From: Rhodamnia argentea
Taxonomy: Eukaryota > Streptophyta > Magnoliopsida > Myrtales > Myrtaceae
Assembly: GCF_020921035.1 (NCBI RefSeq)
Contig: NC_063159.1
Coordinates: 3,720,001-3,784,000 of the forward strand
Length of the DNA: 64,000 nucleotides
Direction: 5' to 3'
In this document: in pieces, positions 33,026-43,370 of the stretch
How the letters are laid out: each line of letters starts with the position of its first letter
Position numbering within the stretch: position 1 is the stretch's first letter
Position numbers and translations under genes: made by a program
Notes under the pieces: model-generated
The model's database searches: none
Seen by the model: only the letters and a program-made list of their open reading frames with translations
What the model was told of the DNA's origin: nothing

Positions 33026-33303
33026 TTAAAATTTGGCAGGCCATATGAGCTCTACATCATCAAGTATTTTCCTCGATATCGAGAAATCCTTTTTTGTCCG
33101 GGCTAAGAGGTTTACTATGGCCCTATTTGGTTCAGCATTAGAAATGAATATTGAGGCTCTAAAGTCCATTGACCAAATACAAATGGTGCTTGATTCATTT
33201 TTTTGGCTCATTTTGGGGAGATGCAATTGCATCTCAAATGCTCTCCAAAGTTCTTTAACCCAAAATACTACTTTGGATTAAAGGATTTTTGCGAAATGCA
33301 ACT

Positions 33304-35755
33304 AATTTTTTTTCTTTTAAATTTGTCACACTAGCTTGCCGTCACCCGTCGCCGCCGCTAGCCACCCACCACCACCCACATGTCGCCTCTTGCCATCCGC
33401 CGCCGCCCATCGCAGATGATTGCCTAAGACTGCCGACCGTCAATGCCGACCACCGCTAACCGAGCACGCCCATCGAGCATCATCACTGCCCGGCCTTCGC
33501 CCGCCGCCGCCGCCGCCACCACTACCGCCGCCCGCCGCCACCACCCACCCCAAATCACCGCCGCCCGCTGCCCACCACCAATCGTCGTCGACCGTCACCC
33601 ATCGCCATCGCTGCCACCACCACCGATCGCCGTCGCCTCCCACCACCGCCGTTACCCAAATGCGTCTTGGCCCACCTAATAAAGCCATCCCAAGGTCTAA
33701 GTCTCCACCCTATCAAACAATTAGAGGCCCAAGTCGCGGCTAGTTGACCAGTGATGGAACACCCAAAAAATAGGTGATCGACCGAGTCCGGGGTAGCACG
33801 GCGGAATGCGCATAGACCTTCATCAATCCGTCGGTATTGCAAGAGTAGTACTTGAGTCGGGAGACGGTTGTGGGAGGCTAGCCACATAATGAATGAGTCC
33901 CTCGGAGCGAAAGCTTTGTCCCAAATAAAGGTATGCCAATGGACGACCTAGCGTCTAGGCCTAATATAGGCCCAAGCGGAAGCAACCGAGAAGGTACCAT
34001 CCGAGTGTCCAACCCAATTGAAGATGTCTTCTCTATGTTCTAGAAAGGTAGGTGGCGGATCCAGCCATGGCCGAATGGCTGATAGGACGGAAGATGGATG
34101 GAAGCCCGAGAGAAAGAAATCTTGAACGGAGATCATGCGCGGAATCCCAGCCCTATAGATGTCCCCGGGCGTGAAAAACCTGTGAAGAGGACCTTTGTCA
34201 TGCCGGTGATCGAACCAAAAAGATGTTGCATGGCCATTTCCCAGCTTCCATTTAAGCTGCAAGGCAAACCGATGGCGAAGCAATAGGATTTTCTTCCAAG
34301 ACCACGAGCATATTGTAGGTGTAGTGACTATCCAAAAGTTGCATTTGCGTAAAAAGTTGGAGTGTATCCATCTACACCAGAGCGATTCCTTATCGGTGAA
34401 AAGAAGCCATATGTGTTTTAAAGTCAAAGCTCTGTTACAATCTATAAGCCTGCGTATCCCTAGACCACCTTCTTTTTTAGGGAGACAAATATTGGCCCAA
34501 GAGACCTTAGCCCCGCCAACTCCAAGATTAGGGCCCTTCCACAAAAATTGCCGAAAAATGACTTCAATTTTGTTCAAAACAGATTTGGGAAGTGTAAATA
34601 CACCAGCCCAGTAAGTATGAATAGAGTGCAAGACAGATTTCAAAAGTTGCAAACGGCCAGCATAAGATAGGTAACGTTGTGCCCAAGATCGTGCCCTAGC
34701 GAGAATCGCATTGACTAAGCTATTGCGGTCGGTCTTGGATAGCCTAGAGGAGATGATGGGAACTCCCAAATACCGGAACGGAAGGTGTCCTTGTTGAAAG
34801 TTCAGTAAATCACCAATTTGTGTATGAAGGATGGGAGAACCACACGAGATGTAAAACTCGCTCTTGTTGGGATTCGGGTTGAGGCCCGACCAACTAGAGA
34901 ATAAGTGAAGTCCATCCTTTATGAGTTCAATCGATGGTAGGTGTCCTTCGGCGAATAACAAAACATCGTCCGCGAAGAAGAGGTGGGATAGTCGAAGGTG
35001 CTTACATCTCCAAAAAGGCTTGAAGGCGGGGAGAGACGACTTGCTATGAAGAATCCCAGATAGTACTTCCATTACCAAGGTGAAGAGATAGGGCGAGAGC
35101 GGGTCGCCTTGCCTAATACCTCTTCCGCTAGAGAAGAACCCATTGAGCTCCCCATTGATGGCGATAGAGAATTTGGGTGTCGTAACACACTCCATAAGTA
35201 GGCCAATGAAAAACTCCGGGAATCCGAAAGCTCGGAGGACAAGCTCAAGGAAGTCCCAACTAACCGTATCATAAGCCTTACGTAAGTCCACCTTGATAGC
35301 GCATCCGGAGCTATAGTGTGGATGGTGAAAATCGGCAAAGAGTTCCTGAGCAATGAGGATATTGTCGGTGATTCTTCTTCCTTTAACGAAGGCCGTCCGA
35401 GAAGGAGAAATCAGCGAAGGTAAGAGGCCAGCCACCCTATTAGCCAATAGTTTGGAAATACATTTGTATATTGTATTGCAGCGGGCAATGGGGCGAAAGT
35501 CATTCATCGCCAGAGCATTAGGAGACTTTGGCACTAAGGAAAGAATGGTTGCATTTGTTTCCTTAAGCAACCGGCCGATCTTGAAGAAATCCATGATAGC
35601 ATGGGTAATTGAAGGGCCGATGACATCCCAGGATGAAGTATAGAATTCCACGTTGAAACCGTCCGGGCCGGGGGCTTTTCCTTTAGGTAAAGAAAATAAT
35701 GTGTTTCGGATTTCTTCCTCGGTGACATGCCTTGACAAGAGCTCCATTTTTCAGT
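33304..35755 (-). mobile_element. LINE (L1-type non-LTR retrotransposon), 5'-truncated
   Basis: A 599-codon minus-strand frame (33948-35747) encodes a non-LTR reverse transcriptase: LPKGKAPGPDGF, the FVKGRRITDNILIAQE block, KVDLRKAYDTVSW, RGIRQGDPLSPYLF and the catalytic FFADDVLLFAEG. A zf-RVT-type region follows (about 33670-33890; WLASHNRLPTQ, DSVDHLFFGC) in another frame, so one frameshift lies near 33890-33950. The endonuclease domain expected upstream is absent, which is typical 5' truncation. Beyond 33660 the minus strand runs through a GGN-rich block to a possible A-tail (T-rich plus strand at 33304-33313). Confidence 0.9.
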
Positions 35756-36120
35756 GACATACAAAGTTCATTTTTCATCAAACAGCATTTACGTCAAAAT
35801 TGTTTTCCAATATGTTTTTAAAATGCACTTTACCAAACACTACTTATATTTTGAAAAAGGCTTTAGCCCAAAGGTATTTGCATTTTCTCAAAGTCTCTTG
35901 GTAAAATATTGAGCCAAACGCAACGTGTTGGATAGAGGGCATAAGCACAACAAGCAAATCCATCCGCATTAAAGTAGGGGGTTTTTTCGATAAAAAATGT
36001 AAAATCGGGGGATTTTTTTTCGTGATTTTTAGCTTTTTAGTGATGTCTATTGGATGTTTTAAGAATCCAAGTGTAGATTTTCTCCTTCTAATTTGCTATT
36101 TGTGAAAAGAAAAGAAAAAA
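35756..36120. other. LINE flank, possible MITE end
   Basis: The ends at 33110-33290 (TTTGGTTCAGCATTAG...) and 35770-35930 (complement GTTTGGCTCAATATTTT...) look weakly inverted. The LINE may therefore have landed inside a small TIR element; I could not define it. Confidence 0.2.
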
Positions 36121-36345
36121 TTATCTTAACTCGCGCTTAGTGTGGTCATATCCCAAAAAAGTCTTTCGATTGTTAACTCTTCCCAAACAATGTAAAAGAT
36201 AATGCTTTCCCCGTAGAAAATTGAAGGGAAAGGAAAAAAAAAGGAAGAGCCAAAGAATAAAAAAGAGACCAAGAACTCCCTTGGGCACGAATTTAGGAAG
36301 TGGCAAGTCCAATTTCGGTTGTCGGATTTTCCTTTCCGAAAATTT
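36121..36345 (+). repeat. Dispersed repeat, copy A
   Basis: Closely related to 49876-50110 in the same orientation, sharing CTTAGTGTGGTCATATC, a purine-rich middle, and GGGCACGAATTTAGGAAGTGGCA with small indels. No coding or TIR was recognised. Confidence 0.7.
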
Positions 36346-36454
36346 GTGGAGAACTAACTTTGATATGATTAAAAAAACGCTATATTTCAATTGTTCTTTG
36401 GTGTTTTATGTAATTCATTTACTCTTTAATTTGTTTAAAATTGACAAAAACAAT

Positions 36455-36457
<3 letters not shown>

Positions 36458-36511
<54 letters not shown>
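36458..36511. repeat. (CT)n(GC)n microsatellite
   Basis: About 23 CT units followed by CGCGCGCG, then an ATG at 36517 that opens a short unrecognised frame. Nothing else recognisable lies in 36520-37100. Confidence 0.9.
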
Positions 36512-36512
<1 letters not shown>

Positions 36513-37168
36513 CAAATGGAGCCGACCACTACCGAAATCCCGCTAGCATTGCTGGACCCCATCGGTCGTCACCACCCAATCATCATCATCATCACCTGCC
36601 ACAACCACCATGGTCGAGCTCCTCATCCCTTCACGTCGATTCCCATCGATTTCCTAGACCCTATCAACCTCCTTTGTCTCTCTTTTGTCAATCAACCCTC
36701 GGATTAGAGTAATTAAGGCTTGCCGACACTCGCTAATCACAAATCTAATAGTTTGAGATCGACCCCAGCCTCGATTAGCATGGTCAACCCCAAATCGGAC
36801 ATCCACGGCGACGGTTGACCGGGATTGCGACTAGATAGCATGTACTAGAAAGAGACACAAGCGGGAGGAGCTTCCATGGCAATGATCGGGTGTTGATTGG
36901 GCAAGGAATAATGACGTCAACAACGAGGCCATGACAAGGAGCGGCGATTGAAGCAATGGTGGGTGGTGGCGCCCTGAACGACATTCTTCGGCGATGTACG
37001 GATGCAACAATTGAGCGACGAAGTTGACGACAGAAGAAGAAAGAAAAAATGAGAGCAGGAGCATCTCCATTCTTCAAAATATAAAAAGATAGAAATTGTA
37101 GTTTGTGATAATAGTGGTAAAACTAGAATTGACCAAAAAAACTAAAGAAGATTTGTTCTTGCCTTGGG

Positions 37169-37479
37169 GGGAAAAGTACACTAGAAGTATTATAACTTGT
37201 GTACGGCGTTCACTTGAGTACCATAACTTTCAAAACGTTCACTTAAGTGCCATAACTTTTAAAAATCGTTTACTTGAGTGCTACGTCAAAGCAAAATCGT
37301 TCACTTGAGTGCTACAAGAACTTTTCCGGCATCTACAGTAACTTTTCCGGCTGCCACGTCAACATGGCACTCAAGTGAACGATTTTTAAAAGTTATGGCA
37401 CTTAAATGAACGTTTTGAAAGTTATGGCACTCAAGTGAACGCCGTACAAAAGTTCTAGCACTTCTAGTGTACTTTTCCC
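37169..37479. mobile_element. 311-bp Mutator MITE
   Basis: Near-palindromic element. Left end GGGAAAAGTACACTAGAAGT; the right end is its complement. Each arm has three or four CACTTGAGTGCCATAAC units. It is flanked by a perfect 9-bp duplication TGCCTTGGG (37160-37168 and 37480-37488). Same family as 6413-7354 and 21497-24646. Confidence 0.93.
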
Positions 37480-37869
37480 TGCCTTGGGAGAAAGGTCCTC
37501 GCAAATGGGAAAAGCCCGGTGGAAATGTCAAAAAATTTGTATAACATTTACTTTTATTGTCAACCTTTTTTTTATCACTTAAGTGACAACTCTATTTTTT
37601 TTTTGGATCACTTAAGTGACAACTCTAATTTTGGTCATTAATCCAACGTGACCATATTCTATAAATTTCTCAAAGCGATGTGGCTTGCCGGTGTGCCCCA
37701 TATAACTCCTAAACGACATTGTCTATAAGGTTTTATCCAAATATAAATCCTAAATAACTAATTGAAAGAAATTCTCAAATTTGAAATCGCTAATGACCAT
37801 TCTACCAAAAATTGAAATCCAAATTTGGTTCACCCCAAAAATTAACAGCTCAATCTTACAAGTGGAGAG

Positions 37870-38300
37870 CGGGAGTTTTACAAGCAGCTCATATTCGTTT
37901 CAACGAAGCAAAGAAGCTAAGTATTATTATTATATTGGGCTACTGAATCCAAGAAGAATGTCTTGGACTCGGTTGAATCCCGAAGAAAATTCCATGGATG
38001 CGCCGGTATAGAGAATGTTTAGAGTGCAAATATTTCAAGTAGGTCGATCTGAAATTTCCAGGTTGAGCGAAAGAGGTGACCTTGGAGCTACTTGAAGGAT
38101 GACATCAACATCCACCTACGTTAAAAGTATGAGTTGGATGATGTTGGCTCAAAGCAAGCAGAAATGAAGGCTTTAACATCTCTGGTTAACCATTTGAAGA
38201 AGGAAGTTTTAAAGATGAAAAGTGAAAGAAACTGTTATTGAGTGTTGATTGTGTAGTTGTTTTGTTTGGCCTACTTCATGCTCAGCTGTAAAAATAAGTT
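37870..38300 (+). pseudogene. Broken zf-GRF protein gene, paralogue of 23813-24286
   Basis: The plus strand reads a decayed zf-GRF block (YYYIGLLNPRRMSWTRLNPEEN at ~37920-37985, then a CKYF-like piece). A coiled-coil-like part (DVGSKQAEMKALTSLVNHLKKEV, ~38140-38210) aligns with the same region of the protein at 23813-24286, followed by a weak hydrophobic tail. Stops at 38009 and several frame changes show it is dead. Two CACTTAAGTGACAACTCTA repeats at about 37576 and 37606 may be the decayed end of its own carrier element. Confidence 0.65.
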
Positions 38301-38649
38301 ATGATAATAAGTTTCTCAGTCTACCACAATTGAAGATCACTGGAATATGTAATTGTATCAGGCTAATTTGGATTTTAGTTGTGTTGCTGGTTTGCTATAA
38401 TTTTTTGTGGAAATGTTGGTTTGTTGCAAACATAGATGCTTTGAAGGAAATGGGATTGGAACTTAGTTAGGCTGGGCATGTTTACCATGTAATCTCATGA
38501 GCTTTATTGCTGTAATTTTCGGTCTTTTGGTGGAAATGGGATTGGAATTCAGCCCCTGCGAAAATAACAAGTTCTTTGCCTTACTTGTGCATTCTCTATC
38601 TTGTGTTGGATTGGAATTCAGTCTTGTGCGAAAATAACAAGTTCTTAGT

Positions 38650-39270
38650 GGGAAAAGTACCAAAAGTCCTAAATATATTACATTGACACCAATTTAGCTA
38701 TAGACTTTTCATTTAGACCAATTTAGTCATAAATCTTTTGTATTGACACCAATTCAATCCATCCAACCAATTTAGAACAGAAATAGCTAACATGGATACC
38801 AGCCGTCCTATGTGAACGTAGACAATTTTTAATAATTTTTTTTTAAAAATTATTTTCCTAATTATTTTCTCTTTTTTATTCTTATTTTCTTTGACTTTGG
38901 TCGGCAAGGGTCGCCACTAGGTGAGGGATGCGGTAGCCTCGCCGGCCTTAGCATGGGCCGCAAGGCGTGCGAGGTGCTCCTCACCATGGCCATCAAGGGC
39001 CGGTTGACCCTCTTCCAGTGGCCAATGAGGGTTACCAGACAAAGTGAAAGAAAGAAAAAAAGAATGAAATGCAAAGATTTTTTTAAAAAATATTAAAAAA
39101 TTTCTACGTCGGCACTAGTCGCACCATATAAGATGGCCTAATCGATTGGATGGACCGAATTGGTACTAATACAAAAAGATGTATGACTAAATTTATCCAA
39201 TTGGAAGGCTTATAACTGAATTGATATTAATGCAATAGGTTTATGATTTTTTTGGTACTTTTTCTAGTAC
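38650..39270. mobile_element. MITE of the 'ACCAAAAGTCC' family
   Basis: Inverted ends (GGGAAAAGTACCAAAAGTCC and the complement of AAAAAAATCATAAACC...GTACC) with inner CACCAATTTAG and ATTGACACCAATTCAATCC units. The middle has a T-rich tract, a GC-rich core (about 38890-39010) and an A-rich tract. The possible 9-bp duplication is too diverged to be sure. Confidence 0.6.
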
Positions 39271-39330
39271 TCGGTCTAATCCAGTTTGCAACTTCATCTC
39301 CTTGTCTTTGCAACCTAGTCATGATTATAA

Positions 39331-40900
39331 CTATCTATCTTTAAGCATGTTGATGATTGGTTTGCACCTAGCCTCGATGGTTCTTCCATTGAAAACTTCA
39401 TTAAGGTTATTGTCAATGATATCGCACTTGAATTCTTCACCGAAGAAGGCTCCAACGCTCCGGCTCAAAACCTTCCTTTGACAACTCAAATGACCCATTT
39501 TGTGTATTATAAAATTTGTCATGTTGGTGCTCCTTGTTATTCGGCAAAATTATTTTCACAGTCTATCCTCTTTATAGTTCTCTGCTTAGTTTACGCGCGC
39601 GCGCGCACGCACACACACATATATATATTCAACATATGGCATCAACTTAGCTAATGCAAGAACAAGTCCCTACAAAATTCAAACCAACAAATACTTTAAG
39701 CTAAAATATGTGATTAATATTAGAAAGCCAATTGTAAACACTGGCATTACCTTTTGTTGGTCGTTCATGATGCCCAACCATTAGTTATCTCAAGGTCAAC
39801 CATTACATATTTTAAGAACCACGACCAAGCATCCTTGATGCGGGACCATTGGGCTCAATCCGTGAGTTCTCAAGCTTAACTCATATTTCGTCGACTGAAC
39901 CAATCCATGTGTTATTAATGAAATAAAAAACCAAATTATGCTGCAATTTAATTATGTGCGTTCAAGGTGAAGCTTGTTGATTACGTGACATAATTGCTGA
40001 TTTTCAAGTTTGTTGTCGATTTTAAAACTTCCCATCTACAAACTAATAACTAGAGGTTGTTCTGGTCGATTCCTATCATTATTTGATGACATTCTATGTT
40101 GACTGTTCGGCTTCCCAATCCATGCTTGTTTTTCTAAATATATGTTGGTTCTTTTACATTGATTCCTAGACACATTAAACCAAGCATGCTCTTTCACTAT
40201 TTGTTTCAACCGAGGACTCTTAATCTCAAGCATGACTTTGATAGTGTTGAAGAAGTGTTTCGACAACCATACAATAGTTGCCTTTTTATTGTCAAATAAA
40301 ATGGAACAAATATGTTCCTCCTGCAAGAACCTAATCTAGAATGAGTTGCTCTTCACGCTTAGTGCACTATATAGCTTCCATGAACAATTCGGTCGTGAAG
40401 ACTTTGCTCTCACAAATTGCTTGGTATTTAATGAATTCAATATTCCTCTATTCAGCAATTGATTATTTGACAATAGGTATTTTGAACTCTTTAGCATCAT
40501 CAAATTTCATATCAACAGACAAAACAAGACATGCAATAGTCGTATCATGAGGAAAATATTTACTTTTCCTTATACGCATAGCTACTTCATTGTCTTCATT
40601 CTCACTCTCTAAGCTATCGCCCTCATCATCGCCGCCATTGTCTTCATATTTAGTTTCATTACCAACAGCCACTGAAGCTCATTCACCCTTATTTACTAGT
40701 TGAGATTCACGCTATTCTCCAATTGCTACAATTTTATTTTTCTAAAGTTCCCTATGTTGTTGTTGTAACTATGTAAGTTCCTCATCATCATCACTTGGGT
40801 AATTTACATTTGGTAAAACTTCATCATCTCATTCACTAAATAGAGCAACTTCCCAATTCAATCGAGTCAACTCCTCATCACCTATGTCTTCACCATAGAC
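39331..40900 (-). pseudogene. MURA (Mutator) transposase relic
   Basis: Minus-strand pieces in order: an acidic N-terminus (40463-40672) ending in FDDAKEFKIPIVKY, typical of the MURA N-terminal domain; a stretch at 40036-40326 with EEHICSILFDNKKATIVWLSKHF and FNVSRNQCKR, matching the MuDR DNA-binding/transposase start; and 39331-39520 with CDIIDNNLNEVFNG and EARCKPIINMLKD, matching the MURA C-terminal part. The catalytic centre between them is not readable, and stops are frequent. I could not link it to particular TIRs. Its left edge is about 60 bp from the MITE at 38650-39270 and about 1 kb from the zf-GRF pseudogene. Confidence 0.75.
39593..39629. repeat. Short (GC)n/(CA)n/(TA)n tract inside the MURA relic
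   Basis: Alternating CGCGCG, CACACA and TATATA, a compound purine-pyrimidine microsatellite. Confidence 0.75.
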
Positions 40901-40946
40901 TCTAAGACATGTTTGTTGAGCTCTCTCTAACCACACGAGTTGTATG

Positions 40947-40948
<2 letters not shown>

Positions 40949-41027
<79 letters not shown>
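40949..41027. repeat. (CT)n microsatellite, about 79 bp
   Basis: An uninterrupted CT tract, the longest simple repeat in the window. The Arg-Glu repeat frames across it are not genes. Confidence 0.95.
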
Positions 41028-41029
<2 letters not shown>

Positions 41030-43320
41030 GTCTCTCCTATTTAGCTTTGTCGCAATTTAAATTTGGGCTAATAAAATATCAGGTTAATTATTTAACTAAC
41101 CTAACTCGGACTCTCTCAAATCCTACCAAATCACAACTTTGGGTTTGTACCTCTATGCAATATACACCTAACTTTAGAATCACCAAACTAATTAGTTTAC
41201 GGTAGGTCGATTAGACATTGAAATAAAATAATGAAAGAACTAAATTACTTCTATGAATCGGAGATTATGAGATCGGGGACTTGGTTACACTAAATTTTTT
41301 AACGCCCTTTCAATAATAGTTCATTTTATGAAAATTATTTGATCAAGTAGTTTGATTAAGTTTTAACTTAAGTCATTAATATAGATTATCGTGCGAGTGT
41401 GCAATCAATCAAATTAAACACCTAGAAATCAAAATAATTGCAGAGAGCATGCAGCACAGAATTATTCTCTCTTTTTATTTTCTCTTTTTTAGAGGAAAAA
41501 GGCTAACATATATGTAATGCATGAATTCAATTCTAAAATGCAATTACATGAATGAATGCAAACTAACCTAAGTGTGCAGTAAATTGAACTAAACTACGTC
41601 ACTATCCTAATGACATGCAATTTAATTCAAATTAACCCTAACATGCAATCTCCATGATGAATTAATTTTAACCTAAACATGCGATTTCAAATGACATGGC
41701 AAGAATGACATGTAATGCATGATGACATGGCAAGGTAACATATTTTTTTATGATTTTCGGCTCGTTCCGGCTTGAGGGGGTCGTCGGCGCTGAGGCTGGA
41801 GCGCCGCTGGGATTGAGGCCTCCACTGGAAGTCACCAGCTCTGTGGCGTTTGCTCGACAGCTGGTTAGGGTACCAGGGATGTCGGATCTGACAGAGATGC
41901 ATCGAGAAGCCCAGAAGAATAACTGGGATGATTATGGTAGTGCGTTGAGGGGAGCCGGGATGCCGCTTGAAATTGCTGGGATCCGCCTTCTTCGTTCTTG
42001 CCTTTCCTATGTCGCCATTCTCTCTTTTTCCTCTCTGTAGAGTACGTGAAGTTCAAGGAGAGGGAGTTCCCACATTCATCAAGTGCAGAACGTGAATTCT
42101 CCTTCTCCGATCTCTCTCTCTCTCTCTTTCTCTCTCTGTGGCCGTGCATCCTCTCTAATGGCCGTGCATTATCAATGTGTTGCCTTCCTCCCCTCCATGA
42201 ATGAAGCATAAACGTGCTTATATCGGGCAAACCAGGTCTAAGTACAGAGTTGACTTATGCTGAGAAGATTGTATCCTAATCTTTGAACTAGTGAAACATC
42301 TTTAATAATCAGATTTCTCGACCTGATGTTTCATATTCCAATGATTTTTTCTTTTCCTTTCCCTCCGAAAGTGACATTTCTACCGTCCACCTATTTGACA
42401 CTTAAGAACATATTGCTTTCACTTGTCACGTGACGTGAACATCCGTTGTCTAGGTGTCATTTGTTTTTCTTTAGTATAGCATGCAATCAAGATGAATCAA
42501 GATGAATTTTAAGTTTCTTTGGTACCTACACAAATTTGGATCTTTTTGTGTTAGTCTTTGATCTAGTATCATATCTCCAGTAATAACCGCACAATGCGCT
42601 AAATTTTCCGAACATGGTGCTAGGAGTAGTATTACTATCAAAGTTTGACCACCTAATGACCTCTTAATATTTAATGGCAACAGGAAAAATTCAACGATGA
42701 TCAATCAACCACACATGATTGCCATTGAAAGAAGAATTAGAAGCAGTAGACATTCATTAATCGCATTGTCCATAGGCATCGGGTGAGGTTACCGGCTCGT
42801 GAAATATGGCGAGCGCGGCGTCCAAGGTCATATTTGAGTGGGCTTAATTCCTAAAAAAGAATCCTAACTCTAGTTTCAATCCTAAATTTGCCACGACCAT
42901 TTTTTTTTTCTCGGAAAAAACCTCCAATTTAGAATTAGTCTCAAAATCTACACTGAATTTTGTTATACAAAAAAAAAAGATAACCAAATTTCAATATATT
43001 TTCAAATTTATCTCTATGATCTAGCCCTAACTTGATGTGGCATTTCCACGTCGATCACAAATTTATCTCAATAAAAATTGTTGACATTCTTTAAAATGAA
43101 ATCGAGGGACAACTAACGGCGATTTTCGACGGAGGGTTAACGAAGGAAAATTTGATATTAGAGTAAAAGTTAGCGGTTTTTCTTTTAGACAAAAGAAAAG
43201 CTTACGGTAGATTTAGAGACCTAAAGTTTTGATTTTTTTTTTAGATATAAAAAAATTCAGAGTAAATTTGTGATTGAAACTAAAGTTATGGATTTTTTAG
43301 GGAATTATGCGTATTTGAGT
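41030..43320. other. Intergenic region upstream of the TIR-NBS locus
   Basis: No gene recognised. CT-rich stretches lie near 42110-42140. A unit at 42637-42740 resembles the tandem repeat at 52921-53210. Short open frames around 41690-42230 have no recognisable product. Confidence 0.45.
42637..42740 (+). repeat. Diverged single copy of the 52921-53210 tandem repeat
   Basis: Reads AAAGTTTGACCACCTAATGACC, then ATGATCAATC, then AAGAAGAATTAGAAGCAGT, parallel to the repeat at 52921. The homology may start further left, near 42585 (ATGCGCTAAATTTTCCGAACATGG, matching about 52877). Confidence 0.65.
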
Positions 43321-43370
43321 GGGGAGACGTTTGATTTGAACGCGGGATTCAGCAATCGGGTTTTTTTACC

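Noticed and set aside
33110..35930. A hAT-like MITE split by the LINE
   Set aside because: The inverted similarity between the two flanks is too weak by eye to define ends or a duplication.
40829..41029. Arg-Glu and Leu-Ser repeat frames
   Set aside because: Translation of a (CT)n microsatellite.
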